Assembly (NCBI RefSeq): GCF_041261205.1 | Contig: NZ_JBGCCH010000036.1 | Span: 33,408 to 97,407, forward strand | From: Catenulispora sp. MAP5-51 | GTDB taxonomy: Bacteria > Actinomycetota > Actinomycetes > Streptomycetales > Catenulisporaceae | DNA: 64,000 bases | Direction of reading: 5' to 3' | Shown: one piece after another, positions 1 through 7,964 of the stretch | Layout of the letters: each line of letters begins with the position of its first letter | Position numbering within the stretch: position 1 is the first letter of the stretch | Made by a program: the position numbers and the translations under genes | The notes under the pieces: generated by a model | Databases searched by the model: none | What the model was told of the DNA's origin: nothing | Seen by the model: only the letters and a program-made list of their open reading frames with translations

Positions 1-396
1 TCTGACATGTCGGCCGACGATGTCCTTCTCCCACATGGCCTTGTTCATGTGCGGGAAGAACAGGCACCCGGCCGGCGCGGCGAGCAGCGCGGTCGCGGCG
101 GGGCTGTCGGCCAGTCCGAGCGCGGCGGCGGCCAGGATCTGGGCCGAGGCGGGCAGCACGACAATGCCGGCCGCGGTGAGCGCCAGCTCCACCGGGTTCA
201 CCCCTGGCGCATCGCTGGTGAGGACGCGCCCGCCGACCCAGCCGAGGCTTTCGGCAGGCAGAAAGCGGACCGCATTCGCGGTCATCAGGCAGGTGAATCC
301 GCCGCCGAGCACGGAACGCAGTGCGGCCAGATATTCGGGCGCCTGCAGGGTCGCGCTGGTGCCGGTGACGATGATCAGAGCCGAGCGGTCGGCCAT
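1..396 (-). CDS. LanD-like flavoprotein Cys decarboxylase (partial, runs off left edge)
   Basis: The first 132 residues of a flavoprotein of the PPC decarboxylase/EpiD family are present and the 3' end lies outside the window. Visible family landmarks are an N-terminal beta strand ending in GTSAT (FMN phosphate loop), TANAVRF, the PASAQILAAAALGLADS stretch that matches the family PATANT-containing segment, and HMNKAMWEKD, which matches the PAMNxxM substrate-clamp motif. In lanthipeptide loci such enzymes oxidatively decarboxylate a C-terminal Cys of the precursor to give an enethiol, the precursor of aminovinyl-cysteine or avionin. The ATG sits only 4 bases beyond the lanKC stop codon, so the two genes are almost certainly cotranscribed. 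A housekeeping CoaBC role is less likely, because CoaBC is a long bifunctional protein not found in RiPP operons. Confidence 0.8.
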   Translation of the reverse strand, partial: MADRSALIIVTGTSATLQAPEYLAALRSVLGGGFTCLMTANAVRFLPAESLGWVGGRVLTSDAPGVNPVELALTAAGIVVLPASAQILAAAALGLADSPAATALLAAPAGCLFFPHMNKAMWEKDIVGRHVR

Positions 397-400
397 GTCT

Positions 401-3016
401 TCAGTCCCTTCCGGCGTCGCGGACACGCGGGACGAGCAGCCCGTCCAGGACGCTGTGGAAGTCCGGCCCGGGATGGGCGAGCCGGTGCAGCAGCTGGAGG
501 ATCCCGGCGCTGCCCGAGGCCAGGTCGACGGTGTAGCGCAGGAGTGAGTGGCCGGGGAACGCCAGGCCTTCGGGCTGCCGGCACCCCAAGTTGAGGATCG
601 AGCCGGCCAGCGTCTCGGCCTGGGTCCGATACCGGTCGCCGCCGAGCAGGTGGTCGTGGTCGAGCGCGAAATTGGCCAAGCCCGCCATGCCGTAGAACAG
701 GCCCGGATTGATCGACAGCGGAGACAGGGTCGGCGTCATCAGCCGGTCCAGGACGTCGAACAGGTCCGCCTCGCCAGTGGTCGCGGCGTACCGGATCACC
801 GCCGAGCCGACTCCCGCCGAACCGCGCGCCCAGTACGGTTCGATGAGCTGTGAGTCGATCCGGCCCGGGAATCCGATGCCGACGCGGCGCGGCCGGGCGG
901 TGGCGAGGTCGAACTGCAGGGCTCGGCAGCCGATCCGCAGGAACTCCTCGCGGCCGGTCGCAAGGTGCAGATACAGCAGGAAGCCCGCGACCCCCGAGGA
1001 GCCCGAGGCGTAGCCGGCGCTGGCGGGCGCGTTGTCCGGGTCCGGCCAATACAGGCCGGTACCGTCGTCGCGGGCGGCGGCCAGCAGCAGGCGGCCGGTC
1101 CGGTCGGCCGCCTCCAGGTGCCGGGCGGTCCCGGTGGTGAGCCAGGATTCGAGCAGGGCCGTGCCGATCCCGGCCAGGCCCGTGGCGATGTCGTAAGCCG
1201 GGACGGCGTCGAGCCCGGCCACGACCCGGTCGAGCAGCCCGATACCGCGGTCCTCCTCCCCGATGCCGATCATCGCGGAGGCCACCCCGGCCCAACCGTA
1301 GTGGAGTCCCGGCGGGAGCCGGTCGGCGTCCGGCAGGTTCCGGTCCAGCCACGACCAAGCGGCTTCGGGGACCTGTCCGGTCAGCCGGTACAGGGCGCGC
1401 AGCACCCCTGCGGCGCCGTGTGCCAGGCCGAAGGCATTGGTGGCGAAGACCGCCGCGTCGGCGGGGAACAGCCGGTCTGCGCGGTCGGGGGTCATGGTGC
1501 CGAGGATGAACTCGACGCCGTCGGCGACGATGGCGTCGACGGCCGCCGCGTCGTAGCCGACCGGCTCGACGTCCAGGTCGGTGTCGGGACCGGCGTCCAC
1601 GCCGAGCTTGCCGAAGACTTCGCGGTCCAGGGGCCACCCGATCAGCGCCGCCGCGTGCCGGGTGATGCGGACCAGCGCCGCGGGGTTCAGCCCGACCAGC
1701 TCGTTGGCCGGGACCACCAGGGCGATCTCAACCCCGGCCAGGCCCGCGTCGTCGAACGCCTCGCCGGGCGCCGTGGCGAAGTCGCTGTCGGGCGGGCAAA
1801 AACCGCGCGTGCGCGGGTAGTCCTTGTGGTCGGCCGTCAGGGGACGGCTCGCCTCGAAATCGATGAGGCGGACGTGCAGGGAATCGGGATCGATCAGGAT
1901 GTTGGTCGGGGACAGATCGCCGTACACCAGGCCCGCCGATCGGCAGGTGTCGACCGCGGCGCGCACGTTCTCGAGCACACGCCGCGCCGAAGTGCGGTAT
2001 TCCGCAAGGGCTTCGGGACCCATGTCCCCCTGCGCCACGGGGTTGTTCCTGGCGACGAAGGTGCGCAGCGACATGCCGTAGATCCATTCCTCGGCGAGGT
2101 AGAGATGTTCCCAGGCCTGGAACAACTCGACCGGGCGTGGGCCCAGGCCCGTGGACGCCATCATCTGCAGGACCTCGTACTCACGGCGCAGCCGTTCCTG
2201 CGCGTCGGAACCGCCGGGGCTGAAGGCGGTGGCGGGCCGGGCCTCCTTGAGGACCACCCGGCCGCCCGCCAGCAGATCGTCGGCCAGGTAGACGCCACCG
2301 GACGTGGAGTGGTGCAGAGCCTTGAGGACCTTGTAGCGACTCAGAGGGCTGTCACCCGCGACGCCGGCGGGCTGCTCCGTGGCGATGAGGTCCGGGACCC
2401 ACGGGGGCTTGCGGTAGGCGGGCGAGCGCAGATCCGGCCAGCGCTCGCCGGACGGGCCGGTCAGCATGGTTTCCACGCGGCCGTCGGGACGAACCCTGGG
2501 CGACTTGAGGAACTCGCCGTAGCGGTAGAAGACCGGTGCGGAGTCGGCGAAACGGCGGTCGGAGAGGATGTAGGGGCCTGAGAAGCCGGCGAACGCCGCG
2601 GCGAAGCGGTCGAGCAGCGCGCGGCAGTCATCGGGCGAGCGGGAGTAGACCGTGACGACCTTCCCGGCCGAGCCGCGGGGCCACCAGCGCGCACCGCTCG
2701 CCGCCACCAGGCGGGTGTCGCGCAGGATCTTGAAGACGAACGGCGCGGCCTCGTACTCGCCGCAGACCAGGTCCGCGGCCTGCAGGGCGTTGGCCGGCGT
2801 CGCGGACATGTGGATCTTCCAGCCGTGCTCCGGCAGCACGGGCGCGCCGTACGGGCGGGCGCGCGTCCAGATGCCCTCGACGGCGGTCTCGACCGTGGCG
2901 CCGAGCCGCTCGCGGACTCGGCGGGTGAGGTCGTCGGCGAAGTCGAAGCGGCCGAGGGTCTCAAAGAAGCGGTCGTCGGCCAGGAGGTAGCTGCGGATGG
3001 CGTTGGTGTCGGCCAT
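401..3016 (-). CDS. lanKC: Class III-type lanthipeptide synthetase LanKC (lyase–kinase–cyclase)
   Basis: This is an 871-residue trifunctional enzyme that phosphorylates and eliminates Ser/Thr of a precursor peptide and then cyclises with Cys. The N-terminal lyase-like region (about 1-225) carries KIHMSAT, ILSDRRF and FYRYGEF, which are typical of this family. The kinase domain (about 230-480) shows a Gly-rich start, VVLKEA (Lys near 257), YGDLSPTN (catalytic loop near 365) and LIDFEAS (metal-binding DFE). The C-terminal LanC-like domain (about 490-871) has the repeated GxxG(I/V) helices, but YWARGSAGVG replaces the zinc-ligand Cys motif and no CHG is present, so it resembles class III rather than class IV. 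The ATG at 3016 was chosen because MADTNAIRSYLL starts the conserved region; the open frame extends 62 codons further upstream into the precursor region. Confidence 0.93.
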   Translation of the reverse strand: MADTNAIRSYLLADDRFFETLGRFDFADDLTRRVRERLGATVETAVEGIWTRARPYGAPVLPEHGWKIHMSATPANALQAADLVCGEYEAAPFVFKILRDTRLVAASGARWWPRGSAGKVVTVYSRSPDDCRALLDRFAAAFAGFSGPYILSDRRFADSAPVFYRYGEFLKSPRVRPDGRVETMLTGPSGERWPDLRSPAYRKPPWVPDLIATEQPAGVAGDSPLSRYKVLKALHHSTSGGVYLADDLLAGGRVVLKEARPATAFSPGGSDAQERLRREYEVLQMMASTGLGPRPVELFQAWEHLYLAEEWIYGMSLRTFVARNNPVAQGDMGPEALAEYRTSARRVLENVRAAVDTCRSAGLVYGDLSPTNILIDPDSLHVRLIDFEASRPLTADHKDYPRTRGFCPPDSDFATAPGEAFDDAGLAGVEIALVVPANELVGLNPAALVRITRHAAALIGWPLDREVFGKLGVDAGPDTDLDVEPVGYDAAAVDAIVADGVEFILGTMTPDRADRLFPADAAVFATNAFGLAHGAAGVLRALYRLTGQVPEAAWSWLDRNLPDADRLPPGLHYGWAGVASAMIGIGEEDRGIGLLDRVVAGLDAVPAYDIATGLAGIGTALLESWLTTGTARHLEAADRTGRLLLAAARDDGTGLYWPDPDNAPASAGYASGSSGVAGFLLYLHLATGREEFLRIGCRALQFDLATARPRRVGIGFPGRIDSQLIEPYWARGSAGVGSAVIRYAATTGEADLFDVLDRLMTPTLSPLSINPGLFYGMAGLANFALDHDHLLGGDRYRTQAETLAGSILNLGCRQPEGLAFPGHSLLRYTVDLASGSAGILQLLHRLAHPGPDFHSVLDGLLVPRVRDAGRD

Positions 3017-3105
3017 GGGGTGTCCCTCGTCAAGGAAAGGTGCGCCCGAAGGCGCCGGAAGGTATCGGGAGGTTCGCCGGGAAGAACCAGTGGGAATCGC
3101 CAAAC

Positions 3106-3139
3106 GCCTGGCCCGTGCCCCGGCGGGCGCGAGCCAGGC
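3106..3139 (-). terminator. Hairpin after precursor gene 2 (copy 1 of a repeated hairpin)
   Basis: GCCTGGC and GCCAGGC arms enclose a GC-rich inner stem (about 14 of 15 pairs, GCCG loop). It lies 25 bases beyond the stop of precursor 2 and before lanKC. There is no U-tract, so it is more likely a partial terminator or RNA-stabilising element that sets the precursor-to-enzyme ratio than a full stop. A near-identical hairpin follows precursor 1. Confidence 0.6.
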
Positions 3140-3164
3140 GGCTGTTGTGCGGAATCGAACGGGA

Positions 3165-3308
3165 TCAGCAGTCAACGCTGCAGCCATCAACGCTGCAGTC
3201 AAAGCTGAGGTTGCTGACGGTTGTGACGATCAGGACCCCGTTGGGGTCCATGTCGAGCTCAGGCTCGGTCTCGGTCTGGACCGACTGCAGCTCCAAGACG
3301 TCCTGCAT
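3165..3308 (-). CDS. Lanthipeptide precursor peptide 2 (47 aa)
   Basis: A 47-residue peptide starts MQDVLELQSVQTETEPELD, has a short VLIVTTV hydrophobic stretch and ends SNLSFDCSVDGCSVDC. The VLELQ element matches the (I/L)xLQ leader motif recognised by class III synthetases. The core region has Ser32-x2-Ser35-x2-Cys38, then Cys43, Ser44 and a C-terminal Cys47. The ATG is preceded by an AAGGAGGCGAT ribosome site identical to that of the neighbouring precursor. Leader identity with precursor 1 shows a gene duplication followed by core divergence. The two extra Cys residues suggest additional lanthionine or disulfide rings. It is too short for ordinary gene callers, but leader, RBS and position before lanKC support it strongly. 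Confidence 0.88.
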   Translation of the reverse strand: MQDVLELQSVQTETEPELDMDPNGVLIVTTVSNLSFDCSVDGCSVDC

Positions 3309-3339
3309 GGGGATCGCCTCCTTGGCGGATCGGGATGGT

Positions 3340-3373
3340 GCCTGGCCCGCGCCCCGGCGGGCACGAGCCAGGC
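3340..3373 (-). terminator. Hairpin between the two precursor genes (copy 2)
   Basis: GCCTGGC...GCCAGGC arms form an uninterrupted stem of about 15 pairs counting two G-T wobbles, with a GCCG loop and no U-tract. It sits between the stop of precursor 1 and the ribosome site of precursor 2. Sequence and relative position match the hairpin at 3106-3139, so it was duplicated along with the precursor gene. Confidence 0.6.
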
Positions 3374-3398
3374 GGCCATTGCTGCGGAGCCCGACGGG

Positions 3399-3506
3399 TC
3401 AGCAGTTCCAGCTGTAGGAGCTGCCGTCCGTGTCGATCAGCACGGAGATGTCGGTGTCGGTCTCGGTCTCGGTCTGGACCGACTGCAGCTCCAGGATGTC
3501 CTGCAT
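3399..3506 (-). CDS. Lanthipeptide precursor peptide 1 (35 aa)
   Basis: A 35-residue peptide begins MQDILELQSVQTETETD and ends DGSSYSWNC. ILELQ is the class III leader recognition motif. The C-terminus reads Ser29-Ser-Tyr-Ser32-Trp-Asn-Cys35, a Ser-x2-Ser-x2-Cys arrangement placing Cys as the last residue. Two Ser and a terminal Cys are what a LanKC plus a LanD-type decarboxylase need to form an avionin-like triamino ring, but that chemistry is inferred here. The ribosome site AAGGAGGCGATCCCC-ATG is strong. The first 15 residues differ from precursor 2 only at residue 4. It is the first gene after the intergenic promoter region at 3507-3654. Confidence 0.9.
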   Translation of the reverse strand: MQDILELQSVQTETETDTDISVLIDTDGSSYSWNC

Positions 3507-3567
3507 GGGGATCGCCTCCTTGGCGGATCGGGATGGTGCCTGACGACTCGAAGGTGTCACGCCCGCC

Positions 3568-3636
3568 GTCCCGGGAAACAGGGTCCTGATTCCCGGTGGT
3601 GTCCCGGGACCGCGCCGGGCGGGATCGCGATATCGC
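3568..3636. promoter_or_regulatory. Palindromes upstream of the lanthipeptide precursors
   Basis: The 148-base gap between the regulator gene and precursor 1 contains GTCCCGGG at 3568-3575, the perfect palindrome GTCCCGGGAC at 3601-3610 and the palindrome GCGATATCGC at 3627-3636. These are candidate binding sites for the adjacent LuxR-type regulator. No confident -35/-10 pair could be assigned by eye. Confidence 0.35.
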
Positions 3637-3654
3637 CGCCGAGATCGCGTCGCC

Positions 3655-4311
3655 TCAATCCACGGCGCTGGAGCCCCAGGCCGCCGCCACCGCCGCCGCA
3701 CGCGAGGGGACCCCGAGCTTGGCCATGATGGTGGAGACGTGATTGCGGACCGTCTTCTCGGCGAGGAACAGCTCCTTCGCGATCCGGCGGTTGTCGTATC
3801 CCTGCGCGACAAGGCGCAACGTCTCCTGCTCACGTCGGGACAACCGGCGCAAGGCGATGGAGTCCTCGCCCTGCCCGAAGCCGTCGAACAGCGGGCTCAG
3901 TTGCTCGGCCACGGGCCCGGCGAAAACCAGGCTGCCGGCCGCGACCATGCGCACGGCGCACGCCAGATCGCCACCGGAGGAGCCGATCGTCAGACACCCG
4001 CGAACCCCGGCCCGCACCACCGCCGCCACAGTGTCCGTGTCCTCTGCCGCGGCCAGCGCCAGCGCCAGCGCCAGCACCGGCACCGGCGGCCGGCGCCGGC
4101 GCAGGGCCCGGATGACGTCGACGGCCGCGCGCACATCACCGTGCAGCCCCAGGATGACCAGGTCCGGCGCCAACTGATCGGCCACCACGATCGCATCCCG
4201 CGCCCGATCAGCTTCCCCGACAACGCGAAACTCGGCGCTCCCCTCGAACAACGCCGCCAGACCCGCCCGGAACACCGGCCACTCGTCGACGAGCAGAATG
4301 TTGAGACTCAT
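3655..4311 (-). CDS. NarL/LuxR-type response regulator, phosphoacceptor Asp missing
   Basis: A protein of about 218 residues has a CheY-like receiver domain (1-120) and a C-terminal LuxR helix-turn-helix (LSRREQETLRLVAQGYDNRRIA...VRNHVSTIMAKL). The acidic pocket keeps LLVDE, but the strand that should carry the phosphorylated Asp reads LVILGLHG, with Gly at residue 55. The conserved Lys late in the receiver is also absent (RGCLTIG). It therefore probably works without phosphorylation, like other atypical pathway-specific NarL-type regulators of antibiotic clusters. It lies upstream of, and parallel to, the lanthipeptide genes, so it is the likely LanR. The start is uncertain: ATG 4311 (MSLN) fits the family N-terminus, and another ATG is at 4329. 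No sensor kinase is nearby. Confidence 0.85.
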   Translation of the reverse strand: MSLNILLVDEWPVFRAGLAALFEGSAEFRVVGEADRARDAIVVADQLAPDLVILGLHGDVRAAVDVIRALRRRRPPVPVLALALALAAAEDTDTVAAVVRAGVRGCLTIGSSGGDLACAVRMVAAGSLVFAGPVAEQLSPLFDGFGQGEDSIALRRLSRREQETLRLVAQGYDNRRIAKELFLAEKTVRNHVSTIMAKLGVPSRAAAVAAAWGSSAVD

Positions 4312-4740
4312 GTCCTTCTTCGCCTCCATCAAGAAGAGGAATCACGGCGCCGCCGCGGGCAGCCCACCTGAACACCCGGCTCGAGGAACGTTCCACTTTC
4401 AAGCCTGCCCGAGGGTTGCGGGCCGGGCATCGGGAGCCGGTCCCTATCTTGGCTTCGCGATCTCCCCATGCCGGACCGCTTGCGCGGGACGTGCAGACTC
4501 GGGGGTGCCCCTGTGTCTTCGTCAAGTGGGCACGGTGATGCGGCGACCCGGAACTGACCAATGACGAGCTGCGGGACTACCGCAAGTTCTGGAACACCTC
4601 CAGCATGGTCACCAACGCTCAGACCTAGCTAGTGACTTGAGTTGGGGTTTGGCCGTCACCACTTGTGTTGTGGTGTGTATCAGGCGTCGTGGCTTGGTGG
4701 TGGCGGTTTGGCTGGGGTCGTGACGTGGCCCTGATTCCGC
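4312..4740. other. Intergenic stretch, no intact gene
   Basis: No supported coding region is visible. A 24-codon open stretch ending at 4628 (LTNDELRDYRKFWNTS...) on the + strand looks like the tail of a lost gene of unknown family. The rest may carry the promoter of the minus-strand regulator. Confidence 0.4.
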
Positions 4741-4840
4741 GCTGTGCTGCGGATATGGGTGATCCGAGGCTTGAGCCGCTGGTGTTGACCGATGTCGAGC
4801 GGCGAACGTTGGAGAACTGTGTACGTCGTCGTTCCACAGG
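4740..4840 (+). pseudogene. IS630-type transposase, N-terminal fragment
   Basis: An ATG at 4755 opens MGDPRLEPLVLTDVERRTLE, which matches the usual N-terminus of IS630-family transposases (RPLVLTDEER-type). Homology stops after about 30 residues at roughly 4837, where the sequence joins an unrelated permease fragment on the other strand. The helix-turn-helix and DDE catalytic domains are absent, so this is a remnant. A longer IS630 relative lies at the right end of the window. Confidence 0.6.
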
Positions 4841-4844
4841 TCGG

Positions 4845-5090
4845 CCGGGTGGGAGTGCCACTCGTCGTGCAGGGTCGGCGCCACGGTGAAGCCCAGCTGG
4901 AGCAGCAGCAGCGTGGGCGCCAGCGCTTGGACGAACACGTACACCAAGCGGCGACGAAGCCCGCGGCGGGGTGCAACCCCCGCCCGGCGTAGGCGCCGAC
5001 CGAGGCCGCCGCGGGCAGATACCGGGCCAGCTCGGCGATGGAGTTCGCGGCCAGCAGGCACGCCGCCATCGCCAGCGGCACCGACATCTA
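4845..5090 (-). pseudogene. APC-family amino acid permease fragment, frameshifted
   Basis: On the minus strand one frame gives MSVPLAMAACLLAANSIAEL followed by YLPAAASVGAYAGRGLHPAAGF, which matches the first two membrane helices of APC-superfamily amino acid permeases. The matching continuation (VYVFVQALAPTLLLLQLGF) is in another frame from about 4940, so at least one frameshift is present. Only about 80 of the usual 450-500 residues remain. It abuts a DsbA-like fragment upstream and an IS630 fragment downstream. Confidence 0.6.
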
Positions 5091-5256
5091 CCTCGACGGC
5101 GAGCTCGATCAGGTGGTCGTCGTCGAACAGCGACCGCTCGTCGACGAAGCAGTTGCGGAACAGGACGCCTACCAGTTCCGTCTGCTTGCCCTTTTCGGCT
5201 GCGAAGTGAATCAGCCAGTGCATGTTCAAGGTGTTGCCGACGCCGTGCGCACTGAA
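5088..5256 (-). pseudogene. DsbA/FrnE-type thioredoxin-fold protein fragment
   Basis: The minus strand encodes GNTLNMHWLIHFAAEKGKQ, then VLFRNCFVDERSLFDDD and LIELAVEVD. This is the helical insert of the DsbA/FrnE oxidoreductase family (NTxxAHRLIHxA...LLFRAYFxEGxxxxD). Neither the N-terminal CxxC-bearing part nor the C-terminal strand is present. It joins the permease fragment directly, indicating deletion between two formerly separate genes. Confidence 0.55.
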
Positions 5257-5495
5257 GATGTACTACAGGCTGCTGGCGTGCGGGTTGGGATGCGACCCGC
5301 TCCTAAGCGGCCTTCGCCTGCTCTTGAGGACGCGTGGTACCGGGAACATGTAAAGGGAGCGACGCGCCCTGGCACGGCCATTGCCGCACTTGACCACAGG
5401 TCAATGAGGCCAGCGCCGCTGTATAGAAAGCGCAGGTCACGGCGTTGGCGCGGGGAGCGGGGGTAGCTTCCGTGCACCGTGGCGGTGGCACCATG
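5257..5495. other. Non-coding stretch between decayed genes and the att scar
   Basis: Short open frames exist on both strands but none has a recognisable family signature or a convincing ribosome site. Nothing could be assigned. Confidence 0.3.
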
Positions 5496-5528
5496 GTGGC
5501 CCCCAAGTGGCCCCCAAGTGGCCCCCAG
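5496..5528. repeat. Tandem direct repeat, GTGGCCCCCAA x3
   Basis: Three copies of the 11-mer (5496-5506, 5507-5517, 5518-5528, the last with G for A at the end) lie 60 bases from the tRNA-Pro 3' fragment. Two further copies lie on the other side at 5736-5757. Flanking short direct repeats around a tRNA 3' end are what integrase arm-type sites look like; that role is inferred. Confidence 0.7.
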
Positions 5529-5538
5529 AACATATCAA

Positions 5539-5570
5539 GGGCCTCAATCCGATCCCTCGGATTGAGGCCC
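5539..5570. terminator. Strong inverted repeat, tRNA-type terminator
   Basis: GGGCCTCAATCCGA and TCGGATTGAGGCCC form a perfect 14-bp stem with a TCCC loop. It lies just 3' of the tRNA-Pro fragment in the minus orientation, where a terminator of the original tRNA transcript would be. Confidence 0.7.
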
Positions 5571-5587
5571 TGATCTGCGACGTTACC

Positions 5588-5630
5588 GTCGGGCTGACAG
5601 GATTTGAACCTGCGACCCCTTGACCCCCAG
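5588..5630 (-). other. 3' half of tRNA-Pro(GGG): att-site scar
   Basis: Read on the minus strand, 43 bases run CTGGGGGTCAAGGGGTCGCA then GGTTCAAATCC and TGTCAGCCCGAC. This fits the anticodon arm (GGG anticodon), T arm with GGTTCAAATCC, and 3' acceptor strand of a tRNA-Pro. The sequence upstream lacks the D arm and the complementary 5' acceptor strand, so no functional tRNA is encoded. Integrative elements of actinobacteria duplicate just this 3' segment when they insert, so it is most simply an attL/attR remnant. Confidence 0.75.
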
Positions 5631-5735
5631 GTCCATGCGGTAGTCGCTTCCGCTCGTCACGCACGCTATGCCTCCTCGGTCGGCCCGGTGTGGCGAGCGA
5701 CGTTCAGCGGGGTCGTTCATGATCGCGATTCCCGT

Positions 5736-5757
5736 GTGGCCCCCAAGTGGCCCCCGG
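5736..5757. repeat. Tandem direct repeat, GTGGCCCCC x2
   Basis: GTGGCCCCCAA at 5736-5746 and GTGGCCCCCGG at 5747-5757 repeat the 11-mer found three times at 5496-5528, on the other side of the tRNA fragment and in the same orientation. Confidence 0.65.
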
Positions 5758-5856
5758 GTGACGGGCCTGGGTGCAGCACAGGCTCCTGTCGTGGTCATCA
5801 CCCTTCAATGGTGATTGCCTTCGGTCGTCGCCAATCGGGCGATTTCGAACTGAATC

Positions 5857-6951
<1,095 letters not shown>

Positions 6952-7247
6952 GATTCATCCCTTTCAGCCGGCAGGAATGTGCCGGACAGTCCGTAACTGA
7001 AAGTTGGCGTGCGTATAGCCGCACAGCCTTGTCTGTGACAGCACGCGGTGATCGAGTTTCACCCGCGTTGAAGATCCGCTTCGCCTAATCCGCGGCGGGG
7101 TGGAACTAGGTGATGATCACCGATGCGCGGTCGCTCCGGCTGACGGAACCTGGGTATGCGCCACCGTGGGTGACCTGTAGGGCGATGGACGAGAGCGCAA
7201 AGCACTGAACGGCACTGGTAGCTCGTCGACGAAAGGACAAGGGCGGC
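6952..7247. promoter_or_regulatory. Divergent intergenic region between the sugar ATPase and WhiB-like genes
   Basis: Its 296 bases should hold promoters for both divergent genes. AAAGGGAT immediately before 6951 is the ribosome site of the ATPase gene, and GGACAAGGGCGGC lies before ATG 7248. No clear operator palindrome was seen. Confidence 0.4.
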
Positions 7248-7502
7248 ATGCGCGATCATCTTCCGCCACCCCGGGCCGAGCACTGGGACTGGCAATACCG
7301 GGCTGCCTGCCGCGGCATGGACGAAGCCGCCTTCTTCTCACCTGTCAACGAGCGGGGCGATGCCCGCCGCCGTAGAGAGGAGCGGGCTCGCCAGGTCTGC
7401 CTGGGGTGTCCGGTGCGGGAACCGTGTGCCGCGTTCGCCCTTACCACGCAGCAGCACTACGGCGTCTGGGGCGGGATGACCGAGCGTGATCGGCGGTCGT
7501 GA
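7248..7502 (+). CDS. WhiB-like iron-sulfur transcription factor
   Basis: An 84-residue Wbl protein. Four Cys ligands for a [4Fe-4S] cluster are present as AACRG, then CLGCPVREPC (C-x2-C-x5-C), followed by the GVWGG turn and a short basic tail (TERDRRS) that contacts DNA or sigma-A. Wbl proteins bind the housekeeping sigma factor and respond to O2, NO or redox state. The basic tail is short compared with WhiB/WhiD but usual for WblE/WblC-sized members. The gene is alone and divergent from the sugar ATPase; its 3' side runs into decayed genes. Confidence 0.92.
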   Translation: MRDHLPPPRAEHWDWQYRAACRGMDEAAFFSPVNERGDARRRREERARQVCLGCPVREPCAAFALTTQQHYGVWGGMTERDRRS

Positions 7503-7557
7503 GCGGCCGGGATCGGTGCTCGCTTGGGATCGGTGTTCGCTGGGGATCGGTGTTCGC

Positions 7558-7901
7558 CTGGTCCTACAAGTCGCCGACGCTGGCGCACCGGTAGAAGAAC
7601 GGGCCGAGCTCGGCGGCGACGGCTCGGGTGAGGCCCGAGCTGTCCTCCAGGAGGCGGGCGCCCGGGTCGATGTCGCCGACGAACACGGGTCCTCGGCGAC
7701 CTTGTAGGGGACGGACTCGCGCTTGGCGCCGTGCTCCGCCCAGGAGGGGATCGGGTTGCTGAGGTCTTTGCCGATGACGCCGTCGAAGTTCTTGCCGTCC
7801 GCCGGCCCGTACAGGTGCCCGAGCACGTTGTCCAGGGAGCGGTTTTCGAAAAGCACCACCACGATGTGGTCCATGGCGTGGGACCTGTCCGGCGTCGACA
7901 T
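7558..7901 (-). pseudogene. Phosphoesterase/phospholipase C-family protein, truncated and frameshifted
   Basis: From ATG 7901 (RBS GGAGGTGAAGCG) the minus strand encodes a good N-terminus of the alkaline-phosphatase-like phosphoesterase family: MDHIVVVLFENRSLDNVLG with the metal-ligand Glu-Asn, then GVIGKDLSNPIP. After KVAEDP near 7690 the frame breaks; a one-base shift gives VFVGDIDPGARLLEDSSGL and FFYRCASVGDL to a stop near 7563, which does not look like this family. About 70 of the usual 400 or more residues remain. It was probably once an exported or cytosolic phosphoesterase. Confidence 0.65.
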
Positions 7902-7964
7902 CGCTTCACCTCCACGTGACCGCACTGCCGAGGTAGTGCTGGGTCAGGGGGTCGGGTGCGGCGT

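Noticed and set aside
965..2581. Long open frame on the + strand opposite lanKC
   Set aside because: It lacks family motifs and is an antisense shadow of the GC-rich lanKC gene.
401..3016. Class IV (LanL) assignment for the synthetase
   Set aside because: The cyclase domain lacks the Cys-Cys-His zinc ligands that define LanL.
5588..5630. Functional tRNA-Pro gene
   Set aside because: The 5' acceptor strand and D arm are missing upstream, so no cloverleaf can form.
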